A stretch of 64,000 bases of DNA from Aeromicrobium phoceense (GCF_013868155.1 NZ_JACEOG010000001.1:2108001-2172000); one strand, 5' to 3'. Positions 23,148 through 33,449 are shown, counted from the first letter of the stretch. Notes: generated from the letters alone by a model not told the origin. Numbers and translations are program-made.

Positions 23148-23153
23148 ATTCTA
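23148..23153 (-). promoter_or_regulatory. -10 element of ABC-permease-ctaA operon, leaderless
   Basis: On the reverse strand the sequence is TAGAAT, six bases ahead of the GTG at 23141. It lies in the short divergent gap to the DNA ligase gene. Confidence 0.7.
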
Positions 23154-23172
23154 GGTGTGGCAGGTTGAAGCC

Positions 23173-24261
23173 ATGGACCTGCCCGTGATGCCACCGCTGG
23201 CACCGATGCTCGCCAAGTCCGCGAAGCAGGTGCCGCACGCCGACGGCCACCTGTACGAGCCCAAGTGGGACGGCTTCCGCGCCATCGTCTTCCGTGACGG
23301 CGATGAGATCGAGATCGCCAGCCGCTCGACCAAGTCGCTCACCCGCTACTTCCCCGACGTCGTGGAGTCGATCCGGCAGAACGTGCCCGAGCGCTGCGTC
23401 CTCGACGGCGAGATCGTGATCGCCAGCGACGGCCGGCTGAGCTTCGACCTGCTCTCGAACCGCATCCACCCTGCGGAGTCGCGCGTCACCATGCTCGCCC
23501 GCGAGACGCCCGCCTCGTTCGTGGCCTTCGATCTCCTCGCCCTGGACGACCGCTCGTTCCTCGACGAGCCGCTGTCGGTCCGGCGCGAGGCGCTCGTGGA
23601 GGCGCTGTCGGGCGCACGGCCGCCCGTGCACGTCACCCGGGTCACCGCCGACCCCGAGGAGGCCGAGCGCTGGTTCACGACGTTCGAGGGTGCGGGACTC
23701 GACGGCGTGATCGCGAAGCAGCTCGACGGGGCCTATGTCCCGAACGGCCGGGCGATGCTCAAGGTGAAGCACGCGCGCACGGCCGACGTCGTGCTCGCCG
23801 GCTACCGGCTCCACAAGAACTCGACCACCGAGCGGCCGCTGCTGGGCTCGATGCTCCTCGGCATCTACGCGGACGACGGGCGGCTCCAGCACGTGGGCGT
23901 CGCGGCCTCGTTCACCGAGGCGCGTCGCGCGGAGCTCATCGACGAGCTCGCGCCGCTGGAGCTGGCCGAGGGGGAGTCCCACCCGTGGGACCTCTGGCGT
24001 GACGAGCAGGCCCAGGCCTCGGGTCGCCTGCCCGGCGGGCAGAGCCGGTGGACGGGCACGAAGGACCTGTCGTTCGTGCCGCTGCGCCCCGAGCGGGTGC
24101 TGGAGGTCGCCTACGAGCACATGGAGGGGGAGGGCGACCAGGCCCGCTTCCGCCACATGGGCCGGTTCCAGCGCTGGCGCCCCGACCGTGAGCCGGAGTC
24201 CTGCACCTACGACCAGCTCGAGGAGGTCGCGCGCTACGACCTCGGCGACGTGCTGATCTGA
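23173..24261 (+). CDS. ligC: ATP-dependent DNA ligase, LigC type
   Basis: Seals nicks using ATP; LigC enzymes act in minor base-excision/end-joining repair in mycobacteria. 362 residues. Adenylation motif I is PKWDGFRAIVF (catalytic Lys at residue ~32), followed by DGEIVIASDG (motif III-like), VAFDLLALD, and motif V LKVKHARTAD; the C-terminal OB-fold follows. An in-frame GTG at 23155 exists, but the ATG at 23173 gives MDLPVMPPLAPMLAK, the usual LigC start. Stop is one base from the end of the convergent DUF2510 gene. Confidence 0.9.
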   Translation: MDLPVMPPLAPMLAKSAKQVPHADGHLYEPKWDGFRAIVFRDGDEIEIASRSTKSLTRYFPDVVESIRQNVPERCVLDGEIVIASDGRLSFDLLSNRIHPAESRVTMLARETPASFVAFDLLALDDRSFLDEPLSVRREALVEALSGARPPVHVTRVTADPEEAERWFTTFEGAGLDGVIAKQLDGAYVPNGRAMLKVKHARTADVVLAGYRLHKNSTTERPLLGSMLLGIYADDGRLQHVGVAASFTEARRAELIDELAPLELAEGESHPWDLWRDEQAQASGRLPGGQSRWTGTKDLSFVPLRPERVLEVAYEHMEGEGDQARFRHMGRFQRWRPDREPESCTYDQLEEVARYDLGDVLI

Positions 24262-24262
24262 C

Positions 24263-24646
24263 TCACCAGGGCTCGAACTCCTCGAAGTCCTCGACCTGGA
24301 ACGTCTCCACCTCGGTGGGAACCTGCTCGGACGAGGAGTCGCGGGCGACCGTGCTCATGAGGAAGAGCAGGGCGACGGCCACGGCGGCGATCAGTCCCGC
24401 GATGACGAATCCGCTGATCCCGGCCCGTGCCTGGTGCGGCAGCGAGCCACGAATCGGCACCTCCTGGCCGTTGAGCAGCATGTACCCGTCGCGAATGCGT
24501 TGCCGCGAGCCCGTGGCGCGAGGGGCCGTCGCAGCGGAGCGACCTCCCTCGACGCGTTCGGTCCACGCGGATCCGTTCCAGTAGCGGCGTCCGCCGCCGC
24601 CGGCCGGATCGTCGTACCAGCCCGCGGGCGCCTGCTTCTGGGTCAC
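24263..24646 (-). CDS. DUF2510 single-pass membrane protein
   Basis: Function unknown. 127 residues. N-terminal DUF2510 module GWYDDPAGGGGRRYWNGSAWTE, a short motif common in actinobacterial membrane proteins, then a basic region and one membrane helix (residues ~78-98, SGFVIAGLIAAVAVALLFLM) and an acidic C-terminal tail outside (VETFQVEDFEEFEPW). GTG start preceded by TACTGT at 24653-24658, so probably leaderless. It lies between two genes for end-joining enzymes, but nothing in it suggests a repair role. Confidence 0.8.
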   Translation of the reverse strand: MTQKQAPAGWYDDPAGGGGRRYWNGSAWTERVEGGRSAATAPRATGSRQRIRDGYMLLNGQEVPIRGSLPHQARAGISGFVIAGLIAAVAVALLFLMSTVARDSSSEQVPTEVETFQVEDFEEFEPW

Positions 24647-24652
24647 CTGCTG

Positions 24653-24658
24653 ACAGTA
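24653..24658 (-). promoter_or_regulatory. -10 element of the DUF2510 gene, leaderless
   Basis: TACTGT on the reverse strand, six bases before the GTG at 24646. Confidence 0.5.
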
Positions 24659-24751
24659 GCGAACCGCCCCGCCGGAGGGAGCCCGACGGGACGGCCCGTG
24701 ACCGTGGAACGGACGTCGGGAATGAACATGACGTAACCCTCAGTTGCGTTG

Positions 24752-25816
24752 TCAGTCCGTCTCGTCGGCCTTCTTGCGCGACGGCTGCACGCGGCGCGGC
24801 TCGCCCGGCATCTTGGGGTAGTCCGGCGGGTACGGCATCTCGCCGAGTCCGTTCTCCTCGTCTCGGTCGTACCAGTCGAGCAGCGTCTGCAGCGAGTGGT
24901 GGACGTCGTCGATCTCCGACCACGGGTCGGGTCGTCGCTCCAGCAGTGTTGGAACGGTCGTGAGGTTCAGTTCGCGCGGGTCCTCGACGTCGAACAGCTC
25001 GTCCCACGTCAGGGGTGTGGAGACGGGCGCACCCGGCTTCGGGCGCAGGCTGTAGGCGCTGGCGATGGTGCGGTCGCGGGCGTTCTGGTTGAAGTCGACG
25101 AAGATCGCGGCGCCCCGCTCCTCCTTCCACCAGGCCGTGGTGACGGCGTCGTCGCGGCGCTCCAGCTCACGGCCGAACGCCAGGGCCGCGTGACGGACGT
25201 CGGTGAACGTCCAGCGCGGCTCGATCCGCGCGAAGATGTGCACGCCGCGGTTGCCGCTGGTCTTGGCGAAGCCGCGGATCCCGATCTCCTCGAGCAGCTC
25301 CTTCGCCACCTTCGCGACCCGCTGCGCGTCGTGGAAGTCGGTGCCCGGCTGGGGGTCGAGATCGATGCGGATCTCGTCGGGGTGGTCGACGTCGGCGCGG
25401 CGCACGGGCCACGGGTGGAACGTGATCGTCCCCATGTGGGCGGCCCAGGCGGCGACGGCGATCTCGGTGGGGCAGATCTCGTCGGCACGACGGCCCGAGG
25501 GGAAGTGGATGCGCACCGTCTCGAGGTACGGGGGAGCGCCCTTGGGGACGCGCTTCTGGTAGAACGCGTCGCCGTGGCCGTCGGCGCGGGTGGCCATCAC
25601 CATGTCCTCGCGGACGCCCTTGGGCCAGCGCTCCAGCGTGGTGGGGCGCTCGCGCAGCGCGCGCATCAACCCGTCCTCGACGGCCACGTAGTACTGGACC
25701 ACCTCGAGCTTGGTGATGTCCGGCGTGCGGTCGGTCTTCTCGTAGATCACGCGGTCGGGGCTGGAGACGCGCACGGCGCGCCCCCCGGCCTCGACCTCGG
25801 CTGCGGCTGCCCCCAT
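24752..25816 (-). CDS. Stand-alone LigD-type polymerase/primase (PolD)
   Basis: Archaeo-eukaryotic-primase-fold polymerase equivalent to the polymerase domain of LigD, able to fill or extend ends in non-homologous end joining. 354 residues, no ligase or phosphoesterase domain. Metal-binding DxD is in EIRIDLDPQPGTDF (residues ~150-163); GIRGFAKTSGNRGVHIFARI and RTIASAYSLRPKPGAPVSTP are conserved family motifs. C-terminal tail is basic (RRVQPSRKKADETD). ATG at 25816 has a -10 six bases upstream. Functional partner may be the LigC 500 bases away; Ku is not in the window. Confidence 0.9.
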   Translation of the reverse strand: MGAAAAEVEAGGRAVRVSSPDRVIYEKTDRTPDITKLEVVQYYVAVEDGLMRALRERPTTLERWPKGVREDMVMATRADGHGDAFYQKRVPKGAPPYLETVRIHFPSGRRADEICPTEIAVAAWAAHMGTITFHPWPVRRADVDHPDEIRIDLDPQPGTDFHDAQRVAKVAKELLEEIGIRGFAKTSGNRGVHIFARIEPRWTFTDVRHAALAFGRELERRDDAVTTAWWKEERGAAIFVDFNQNARDRTIASAYSLRPKPGAPVSTPLTWDELFDVEDPRELNLTTVPTLLERRPDPWSEIDDVHHSLQTLLDWYDRDEENGLGEMPYPPDYPKMPGEPRRVQPSRKKADETD

Positions 25817-25822
25817 GGGGCG

Positions 25823-25828
25823 ACCCTA
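25823..25828 (-). promoter_or_regulatory. -10 element of polD gene, leaderless
   Basis: TAGGGT on the reverse strand, six bases before the ATG at 25816; no Shine-Dalgarno sequence lies between. Confidence 0.65.
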
Positions 25829-25831
25829 CTG

Positions 25832-26716
25832 TCAGTCGACCTCGGTGACGATGGATTGGACTTCGAGGACCGGCACGGCGGTCGTGGCCGTCGTGCTGAT
25901 CGTGAGCAGGTCCTGGGCGCCGGCCGGGACGTCGATGACCTGGCCGCCCATCTCGAAGCGGATGTCGTACGTGATCGTCATGGTGGCCTGGTAGTCCCCG
26001 GCTCGCCGGAACGTCATCGAGCACTCGTCCGACTTGGCGGTGACCAGCGGGCAGTCGATCGTCTGGCCGCCGGCGCTGACGGTCATGCCGCGCGGCGAGG
26101 CGATCGCTCGCATGCCGAGGGCGGGGGAGCCCACGACCTCGCCGGCGGGGGCGCCCTCGGCCCACCACCAGGTGTCGAGGTTCACCAGCGTGCGCGTCGG
26201 CGGGTTGAACACCGCGGTCACGGTGGGCAGCTGCAGGGCGCCGCGGGCCGCCTCGATGCGGTCGAGGATCGTGACCATCTCGAACTCGGTGTCCCAGTAG
26301 TAGGTGCGGATCTCCTCGGCGTCGGCGTTCTCCTTGCACGACGTGAAGATGAGCTTCTCCGCATCCTCGGGCTTGTCCTTCAGGCTCGGGTCGTCCTCGC
26401 GAGCCTTCTCAATGTCCTGGATCGCGGCCGGGTCGTTCATGTAGCAGGCGCGGTTGCCCTGGCAGAACTCGTTCCACAGATCGAAGAAGGTGCACTCGGG
26501 CGTGGCGGGGGTGCCGCCCCCGCCACCGTCGCCGCCGCCTCCATCGTCGCTGCCGCCCGACCACGTGATGCAGCCGTACTGCAGGCCGTCGGCCGCGGGA
26601 TCGGTGTCGCCCCAGGCGGTGCAGACGGGGTCGGCGTGGGCCGGGACCATGAGCACGAAGAGCGTGACCATGACGGTGGCCAGCAGGGCGCCCGTGCGCC
26701 GGGCGAGGGTCAGCAC
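25832..26716 (-). CDS. Secreted protein of unknown function
   Basis: Not recognised. 294 residues from a GTG at 26716 that overlaps the upstream lipoprotein stop region. Signal peptide of about 30 residues (LLATVMVTLFVLMVPAHA, cleavage after AHA). Mature part begins DPVCTAWGDTDP, then a low-complexity Gly/Asp linker (residues ~58-72), then a ~215-residue region with a predicted mixed beta fold, paired cysteines (CTFFDLWNEFCQGNRACYM) and a late IDCPLVTAKSDECSMTF segment. No membrane anchor at the C terminus, so probably exported to the wall or medium. Translationally linked to the lipoprotein gene. Confidence 0.7.
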   Translation of the reverse strand: MLTLARRTGALLATVMVTLFVLMVPAHADPVCTAWGDTDPAADGLQYGCITWSGGSDDGGGGDGGGGGTPATPECTFFDLWNEFCQGNRACYMNDPAAIQDIEKAREDDPSLKDKPEDAEKLIFTSCKENADAEEIRTYYWDTEFEMVTILDRIEAARGALQLPTVTAVFNPPTRTLVNLDTWWWAEGAPAGEVVGSPALGMRAIASPRGMTVSAGGQTIDCPLVTAKSDECSMTFRRAGDYQATMTITYDIRFEMGGQVIDVPAGAQDLLTISTTATTAVPVLEVQSIVTEVD

Positions 26717-27207
26717 GAGATCCCGCTCGGGGTGTCGGCCTCGCCCACGATGAGCCAGGTGCCGTCGGTCTGCTCGAGCCGGTGGCTGCTGGCGTACCAG
26801 CCGGCGGCCTCGGGCTCGACGACCTCGCCGTCGGCCTCGGCGCCCCACTTGTCCTCATTGACGCAGACCGTGGCGATCGCGGAGGTCCCGTCGACGGTGG
26901 CGGTGTAGTCCCGCAGTTCCGGCTCGCCGGTGCGGCGGAAGTTCCCGGCCTCGAACTGCGCGTAGCGCGCGAGCATCGGCTCGGTCTCCGAGGGGGCCAG
27001 GGTGCGGCTGAAGTCGGCCGTGTCGTAGGCGCCCGAGGTCTCGACCCGGACGCGCTCGTCCCAGTAGGCCTCGAGGACAGCGACGGCCTCGTCCTGCGCG
27101 GAGGCGGTCGGCGTGGGCGTCGTGGTGGTGGGCGTGTCGGAGCCGTCGTCGCCACCACAACCGCCCAGCAGCAGCGCCCCGGCCAGTGCCATCGCGCACG
27201 TCGTCAT
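26710..27207 (-). CDS. Putative lipoprotein of unknown function
   Basis: 165 residues. N terminus MTTCAMALAGALLLGGCGG has a lipobox (LLGGC), followed by a Thr/Pro-rich tether and a ~120-residue domain resembling small NTF2-like extracytoplasmic domains (AVLEAYWDERVRVETSGAYD, TDGTWLIVGE near the end); this fold assignment is tentative. AAGGGGG at 27214-27220 is six bases from the ATG at 27207, so that ATG is favoured over one at 27213. First gene of a two-gene unit with the secreted protein, divergent from sufR. Confidence 0.7.
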   Translation of the reverse strand: MTTCAMALAGALLLGGCGGDDGSDTPTTTTPTPTASAQDEAVAVLEAYWDERVRVETSGAYDTADFSRTLAPSETEPMLARYAQFEAGNFRRTGEPELRDYTATVDGTSAIATVCVNEDKWGAEADGEVVEPEAAGWYASSHRLEQTDGTWLIVGEADTPSGISC

Positions 27208-27329
27208 GCGCATCCCCCTTGCAAGCATGGGCACGATTGTAGTGAAGATCCGCCCTCAGGTCTCCTCGCCCGTGGGTGAGGTGCGGCTCACTGAGGCGAG
27301 CCTTCGTTGAATGCGGGGAATCAATAACG

Positions 27330-27343
27330 CAACAATGGTGTTG
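27330..27343 (+). promoter_or_regulatory. SufR operator CAAC-N6-GTTG overlapping the sufR start
   Basis: CAAC AATGGT GTTG is an exact match to the CAAC-N6-GTTG inverted repeat described for SufR in cyanobacteria, and lies inside a longer CAACA...TGTTG palindrome. It covers the probable -10 (AACAAT, 27331-27336) and the first base of the sufR start codon; TTGAAT at 27307-27312 is an 18-base-spaced -35. This fits simple steric autorepression of the suf operon by holo-SufR. Confidence 0.75.
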
Positions 27344-28059
27344 TGAAATACGTGAGCGTGGATCATGAGGTGTCGTCGGTCGACGACCTCTCCACGCGCG
27401 ATCGCGTCGCCGAGAGCATCCTGGAGAACGGTCCCAGCACCGCCACGAGCCTGGCCACCCGCCTCGGACTCACCCCCGCCGCCGTGCGTCGCCACCTCGA
27501 GCACCTCGTCGAGCACGGCCTCGTGGAGTCGCGCGAGGAGCGCGTCCGCGGCCAGCGCCGCCGGGGCCGTCCCGCTCGGGTCTTCGTCCTCACCGCCGCC
27601 GGCCGCGACACGTTCGCCCACACGTACGACGACCTGGCCGCCGACGCGCTGCGCTTCCTGCGCGCCACGGGCGGCGACTCCGCCGTCATGGACTTCGCGC
27701 GCCACCGGCTGACCGAGTTCCGCAACCGGTACGAGCGGCTGCTGGCCGACGTCCCGGTCGAGGACCAGGCCTCGGTGCTCGCGCGGGCGCTGACCGACGA
27801 CGGCTTCGCGGCCTCGGCCAGCTCCACCCCGCTCGGCGAGCAGATCTGCCAGCACCACTGCCCGGTGGCCCACGTCGCCGAGGAGTTCCCCCAGCTGTGC
27901 GAGGCCGAGACCGAGGTCTTCGCCGAGCTGCTGGGCTCCCACGTCCAGCGCCTGGCGACCATCGCCCACGGCGATGGCATCTGCACCACGCACCTGCCCC
28001 GCACCACCCAGTCCACCCATGTCACCGCTGTGTCTCCAACTGAAGGGGAGTCGTCATGA
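27343..28059 (+). CDS. sufR: Fe-S cluster-sensing transcriptional repressor SufR
   Basis: ArsR/DeoR-type winged-helix regulator that binds a 4Fe-4S cluster and represses suf genes when clusters are sufficient. 238 residues. HTH at residues ~27-60 ([25 protein letters not shown]) with wing [15 protein letters not shown]. The C-terminal cluster-binding region is [22 protein letters not shown] (Cys-x3-Cys...Cys). GTG start coincides with the predicted transcription start, so the message is leaderless. Stop overlaps the sufB ATG by four bases. Confidence 0.93.
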   Translation: MKYVSVDHEVSSVDDLSTRDRVAESILENGPSTATSLATRLGLTPAAVRRHLEHLVEHGLVESREERVRGQRRRGRPARVFVLTAAGRDTFAHTYDDLAADALRFLRATGGDSAVMDFARHRLTEFRNRYERLLADVPVEDQASVLARALTDDGFAASASSTPLGEQICQHHCPVAHVAEEFPQLCEAETEVFAELLGSHVQRLATIAHGDGICTTHLPRTTQSTHVTAVSPTEGESS

Positions 28060-29492
28060 CGACCACGAACGACACGACCTCGATCGAGGACCTGAACCCG
28101 GGTCTGAAGGATGTCGGAAACTACGAGTTCGGCTGGCACGACGCCGACGTCGCCGGAGCCAGCGCGCAGCGCGGTCTCAGCGAGGCCGTCGTGCGCGACA
28201 TCTCGGCCAAGAAGAGCGAGCCCCAGTGGATGCTCGACCTGCGCCTGAAGGGCCTCAAGCTCTTCAATCGCAAGCCGATGCCCACGTGGGGTGCCGACCT
28301 CGACGCGATCGACTTCGACAACATCAAGTACTTCGTCCGGTCGACCGAGAAGCAGGCGACCACGTGGGAGGAGCTCCCCGAGGACATCAAGAACACGTAC
28401 GACCGCCTGGGCATCCCCGAGGCCGAGAAGCAGCGCCTCGTCTCCGGCGTCGCCGCGCAGTACGAGTCCGAGGTCGTCTACCACCAGATCCGCGAGGACC
28501 TGGAGCAGCAGGGCGTCATCTTCCTCGACACCGACACCGCGCTGAAGGAGCACCCCGAGCTCTTCGAGGAGTACTTCGGCACCGTGATCCCGGTCGGCGA
28601 CAACAAGTTCGCCGCGCTGAACACGTCGGTCTGGTCGGGTGGCTCGTTCATCTACGTGCCCAAGGGCGTCCACGTCGACATCCCGCTGCAGGCCTACTTC
28701 CGGATCAACACCGAGAACATGGGCCAGTTCGAGCGCACGCTGATCATCGCCGACGAGGACTCCTACATCCACTACGTCGAGGGCTGCACCGCGCCGATCT
28801 ACAAGACCGACTCGCTGCACTCGGCCGTCGTGGAGATCATCGTGAAGAAGGGCGCCCGCGTCCGCTACACGACGATCCAGAACTGGTCGAACAACGTCTA
28901 CAACCTCGTCACCAAGCGCGCCACCTGCGAGGCCGGCGCCACGATGGAGTGGGTCGACGGCAACATCGGCTCCAAGGTCACGATGAAGTACCCGGCCGTC
29001 TACCTCATGGGTGAGCAGGCCAAGGGCGAGACGCTGTCGATCGCGTTCGCCGGCGAGGGCCAGTACCAGGACACCGGCGCCAAGATGGTGCACGTCGCGC
29101 CGAACACGTCCAGCTCGATCCTGAGCAAGTCCGTCGCCCGTGGCGGCGGCCGCACGTCCTACCGCGGCCTGCTCCAGGTCAACGAGGGCGCCTACGGCTC
29201 CGCCAGCACCGTCAAGTGCGACGCGCTGCTGGTCGACCAGATCAGCCGCTCGGACACCTACCCGTACGTCGACGTCCGTGAGGACGACGTGACCCTCGGC
29301 CACGAGGCGACCGTCTCCAAGGTCAGCGACGACCAGCTCTTCTACTTCATGCAGCGCGGCATGGAGGAGGACGAGGCCATGGCGATGATCGTCCGCGGCT
29401 TCGTCGAGCCCATCGCTCGCGAGCTGCCCATGGAGTACGCGCTGGAACTGAACCGACTCATCGAGCTGCAAATGGAGGGTGCTGTCGGATGA
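28056..29492 (+). CDS. sufB: Fe-S cluster assembly scaffold SufB
   Basis: Core scaffold of the SUF machine; assembles Fe-S clusters with SufC and SufD. 478 residues. Conserved beta-helix region with [31 protein letters not shown] (conserved Cys), [19 protein letters not shown] and [22 protein letters not shown], all typical SufB. No intein is present, unlike some mycobacterial sufB genes. Overlaps sufR and sufD by four bases each. Confidence 0.98.
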   Translation: MTTTNDTTSIEDLNPGLKDVGNYEFGWHDADVAGASAQRGLSEAVVRDISAKKSEPQWMLDLRLKGLKLFNRKPMPTWGADLDAIDFDNIKYFVRSTEKQATTWEELPEDIKNTYDRLGIPEAEKQRLVSGVAAQYESEVVYHQIREDLEQQGVIFLDTDTALKEHPELFEEYFGTVIPVGDNKFAALNTSVWSGGSFIYVPKGVHVDIPLQAYFRINTENMGQFERTLIIADEDSYIHYVEGCTAPIYKTDSLHSAVVEIIVKKGARVRYTTIQNWSNNVYNLVTKRATCEAGATMEWVDGNIGSKVTMKYPAVYLMGEQAKGETLSIAFAGEGQYQDTGAKMVHVAPNTSSSILSKSVARGGGRTSYRGLLQVNEGAYGSASTVKCDALLVDQISRSDTYPYVDVREDDVTLGHEATVSKVSDDQLFYFMQRGMEEDEAMAMIVRGFVEPIARELPMEYALELNRLIELQMEGAVG

Positions 29493-30679
29493 CGACCGCA
29501 ACTGTCGAGGGAACCGACAACGGCATGGCGGCCGCGCTGGAGCTGGACCACGTCCAGAGCCACCTGCACCCCGAGCCGTCGTACGACGTCGAGGCCCACC
29601 CCAAGCCCACCGGCCTGGAGGAGATCTGGCGCTTCACGCCGCTCAAGCGGCTGCGTGGACTGCTCGACGGCACGCCGTCGGACGCCAGCCTGGAGTGGAA
29701 GGACGAGCTCCCCACCGGCGCCACGCTGACCACGATCACCACCGACGAGGCCAAGGCGATCGGCGGCATCGCGCCGCTCGACCGCCTCGCGGCCCTCGCC
29801 GTGCAGAACGCCGGCGGCGCCACGCTGCTGTCGATCGACGGCGAGCTCGACGCCCCGGCGCGCATCCGCCTGAGCGGCACCTCGGTCGAGCAGACCGTGT
29901 GGGGCCACGTCGTCGTGAAGGTCGCGCCGTTCTCCAAGGCCACGATCGCGTTCGACCACGTCGGCTCGGCCACCTACGCCACGAACGTCACGTACGTCGT
30001 CGGTGACGGTGCCCAGCTCGACGTCGTGAACCTGGTCGACTGGGAGGACGACGCCGTCCACGCCGTGCAGAACGGCATCAGCGTCGGCCGCGACGCGGCG
30101 GTCCGCTTCTTCGAGTTCACCCTCGGTGGCGACCTCGTCCGCTCGTCGACCAACGTCGACTACCGCGGCCCCGGCGGCAGCGTCGACCTGCTCGGCATCT
30201 ACTTCGCCGACGCGGGCCAGCACCTCGAGCACCGCCAGTTCGTCGACCACACGGCGCCCCGCACCCGCAGCAACGTCGAGTACAAGGGCGCGCTGCAGGG
30301 CCAGGACGCGCACACCGTGTGGATCGGCAACGTCCTGATCCGCAAGGTCGCCGAGGGCATCGACACGTTCGAGCAGAACGACAACCTCGTCCTCACCGAC
30401 GGCGCGCGCGCCGACTCGGTGCCGAACCTCGAGATCGAGACCGGCGACATCGCCGGCGCAGGCCACGCGTCCACGACCGGTCGATTCGACGACGAGCACC
30501 TGTTCTACCTGCAGAGCCGCGGCATCGACCCCACGGAGGCCAAGCGCCTCGTCGTGCACGGCTTCTTCAACGACATCATCCGCCGGATCGGCGTCGAGGA
30601 CCTGCAGGAGCGCCTCCTGTCGGCGATCGAGGACGAGCTGGCCGCGGTGGTCGGCAACCCCGCGGCGGTGACCGAATGA
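29489..30679 (+). CDS. sufD: Fe-S cluster assembly protein SufD
   Basis: Paralog and partner of SufB in the SufBC2D complex. 396 residues. The C-terminal core has [40 protein letters not shown] and [23 protein letters not shown], diagnostic of SufD, including the His of the AGH motif. Starts within the sufB stop and overlaps the Rieske gene by four bases. Confidence 0.96.
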   Translation: MTTATVEGTDNGMAAALELDHVQSHLHPEPSYDVEAHPKPTGLEEIWRFTPLKRLRGLLDGTPSDASLEWKDELPTGATLTTITTDEAKAIGGIAPLDRLAALAVQNAGGATLLSIDGELDAPARIRLSGTSVEQTVWGHVVVKVAPFSKATIAFDHVGSATYATNVTYVVGDGAQLDVVNLVDWEDDAVHAVQNGISVGRDAAVRFFEFTLGGDLVRSSTNVDYRGPGGSVDLLGIYFADAGQHLEHRQFVDHTAPRTRSNVEYKGALQGQDAHTVWIGNVLIRKVAEGIDTFEQNDNLVLTDGARADSVPNLEIETGDIAGAGHASTTGRFDDEHLFYLQSRGIDPTEAKRLVVHGFFNDIIRRIGVEDLQERLLSAIEDELAAVVGNPAAVTE

Positions 30680-30998
30680 CCTTCAAGGAGGTCGCGAAGC
30701 TCGCCGACGTCCCCGAGGGCGCGGCGCTTGGCATCGAGTTCGAGGGGCACGACCTGGCCCTGGTGCGCGACGGCGACACCGTCTACGCCATCCAGGACTG
30801 GTGCTCGCACGCCGAGATCCCGCTGTCCGACGGCGACGTCGAGGGCTGCGAGATCGAGTGCTTCCTGCACGGGTCGCGCTTCGACCTGCGCACCGGCAAG
30901 GCCCTCGGCCTGCCGGCCACCGAACCCGTCCCCGTCTACCAGACCAAGATCGAGGGAGAGACCGTCTGGGTCGACCTCCCGAACCAAGGAGAAACAGC

Positions 30999-31002
<4 letters not shown>
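30676..31002 (+). CDS. Rieske-type ferredoxin of the suf operon
   Basis: Small cytosolic Rieske 2Fe-2S protein, often annotated as a non-heme iron oxygenase ferredoxin subunit. 108 residues. The Rieske ligands are in WCSHAEIPL and ECFLHGSRFDL (C-x-H ... C-x2-H). Located between sufD and sufC, as in many actinobacteria, it may supply electrons or reductant during cluster assembly; that role is inference. ATG at 30676 overlaps sufD by four bases and the stop overlaps the sufC ATG. Confidence 0.93.
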
Positions 31003-31757
<755 letters not shown>

Positions 31758-31759
31758 TC

Positions 31760-32992
31760 ATGACCGGCTACGACGTCGAGGCGATCCGCAAGGACTTCCC
31801 CATCCTGTCCAGGACGATGGCGGGGGACCGCCCTCTCGTGTACCTGGACAGTGCCAACACGTCGCAGAAGCCGCGTCAGGTCGTCGAGGCGATCGAGCGT
31901 CACTACCTCGAGCACAACGCGAACGTCGCGCGGGCGATGCACCAGCTCGGTGCGGAGGCCAGCGAGGCGTTCGAGCTCGGGCGCGACAAGGTGGCGGGGT
32001 TCATCAACGCGCCGCGTCGCGAGGAGGTCGTGTTCACCAAGAACGCCTCCGAGGCGCTCAACCTGGTGGCACGCGTCCTCGGCGACGCCGGCCGCGTGGG
32101 TGCCGGTGACGAGGTCGTGGTGACCCAGATGGAGCACCACTCCAACCTCGTGCCGTGGCAGCTGCTCACGCAGCGCACGGGCGCCGACCTGCGCTGGTAC
32201 GGCGTCACGCCCGAGGGCCGGCTCGACCTCGACTCCCTCACCCTCACCGAGCGCACCAAGGTCGTCTCGGTCACGTGGGTCTCGAACATGCTCGGAACGA
32301 TCAACCCGGTCGCCGAGATCGTCCGGCGCGCCCATGAGGTGGGTGCGCTGGTCGTCATCGACGCGTCGCAGGCCGTGCCGCAGCTGCCGGTCGACGTGGC
32401 TGCGCTGGGCGCCGACTTCGTCGCCTTCACGGGCCACAAGATGGTCGGTCCCACGGGCATCGGCGTGCTGTGGGGTCGCTACGACCTCCTCGCCGAGCTG
32501 CCGCCGTTCCTCGGTGGCGGCGAGATGATCGAGACCGTGTCGATGGAGCGCACCACGTTCGCCGCGCCGCCGCACCGCTTCGAGGCCGGCACACCGCCGA
32601 TCGCGCAGTCGGTCGGCCTCGGCGCGGCGGTGGACTACCTCAGCGCCCTCGGCATGGAGAACGTGGCCGCGCACGAGCAGCGGATCACCGCCTACGCGCT
32701 GGACGCGATGAAGGAGCTGACCGGCGTCACGATCGTCGGCCCCAAGGAGCCGGTCGACCGCGGGGGAGCGATCAGCTTCACGATCGACGGGGTGCACCCG
32801 CACGACGTGGCGCAGCTGCTCGACTCGCAGGGCGTCGCCGTGCGCGCCGGTCACCACTGCGCGAAGCCGCTGCACGCGCACTTCGGCGTGCAGTCCACCA
32901 CGCGCGCCTCGTTCTACCTGTACACGACCGAGGCCGAGATCGACGCGCTCGTCGCGGGGATCCGCCACACCCAGTCGTACTTCGGAGCCTGA
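31760..32992 (+). CDS. sufS: Cysteine desulfurase SufS
   Basis: PLP enzyme that takes sulfur from cysteine as a persulfide and passes it to SufU. 410 residues. PLP lysine in AFTGHKMVGPTGIGVLWG (residue ~228) and the class II catalytic cysteine in AGHHCAKPLHAHFG (residue ~366); LDSANTSQKP is the conserved N-terminal motif. Immediately upstream of sufU, with one base between. Confidence 0.97.
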   Translation: MTGYDVEAIRKDFPILSRTMAGDRPLVYLDSANTSQKPRQVVEAIERHYLEHNANVARAMHQLGAEASEAFELGRDKVAGFINAPRREEVVFTKNASEALNLVARVLGDAGRVGAGDEVVVTQMEHHSNLVPWQLLTQRTGADLRWYGVTPEGRLDLDSLTLTERTKVVSVTWVSNMLGTINPVAEIVRRAHEVGALVVIDASQAVPQLPVDVAALGADFVAFTGHKMVGPTGIGVLWGRYDLLAELPPFLGGGEMIETVSMERTTFAAPPHRFEAGTPPIAQSVGLGAAVDYLSALGMENVAAHEQRITAYALDAMKELTGVTIVGPKEPVDRGGAISFTIDGVHPHDVAQLLDSQGVAVRAGHHCAKPLHAHFGVQSTTRASFYLYTTEAEIDALVAGIRHTQSYFGA

Positions 32993-32993
32993 G

Positions 32994-33449
32994 ATGAACG
33001 CAGCGAACGTCGATGCGATGTACCAGGAGATCATCCTGGACCACTACAAGCACCCCCACGGTGCGGGGCTGCGCGACCCGTACGAGGCCGAGGTCCACCA
33101 CGTCAACCCGACCTGCGGCGACGAGATCACGCTCCGTGTGCACCTCGAGGGCAACACGGTGGCCGACGTCTCGTACGACTCCGTGGGCTGCTCCATCAGC
33201 CAGGCCTCGGCCTCGGTGCTGAACGACCTCGTGGTCGGCAAGGACGTCGACCACGCACTGACCACACTCAACGCGTTCCAGGAGCTCATGCAGGGCCGCG
33301 GCCACGTCGAACCCGACGAGGACGTGCTCGAGGACGGGATCGCCTTCGCGGGCGTCGCCCAGTTCCCCGCGCGCGTCAAGTGCGCGCTGCTGTCCTGGAT
33401 GGCCTGGAAGGACGCCGTCGCCCAGGCTTCGGCCAAGGAGGAAGCATGA
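32994..33449 (+). CDS. sufU: Sulfur-transfer/scaffold protein SufU
   Basis: Zinc-containing IscU-like protein that accepts sulfur from SufS. 151 residues. Zinc/sulfur ligands: Cys in NPTCGDEITL, Cys in SVGCSISQASASVL and Cys in RVKCALLSWMAWKD. The insertion between the second and third cysteine marks it as SufU rather than IscU. Overlaps sufT by four bases. Confidence 0.96.
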   Translation: MNAANVDAMYQEIILDHYKHPHGAGLRDPYEAEVHHVNPTCGDEITLRVHLEGNTVADVSYDSVGCSISQASASVLNDLVVGKDVDHALTTLNAFQELMQGRGHVEPDEDVLEDGIAFAGVAQFPARVKCALLSWMAWKDAVAQASAKEEA

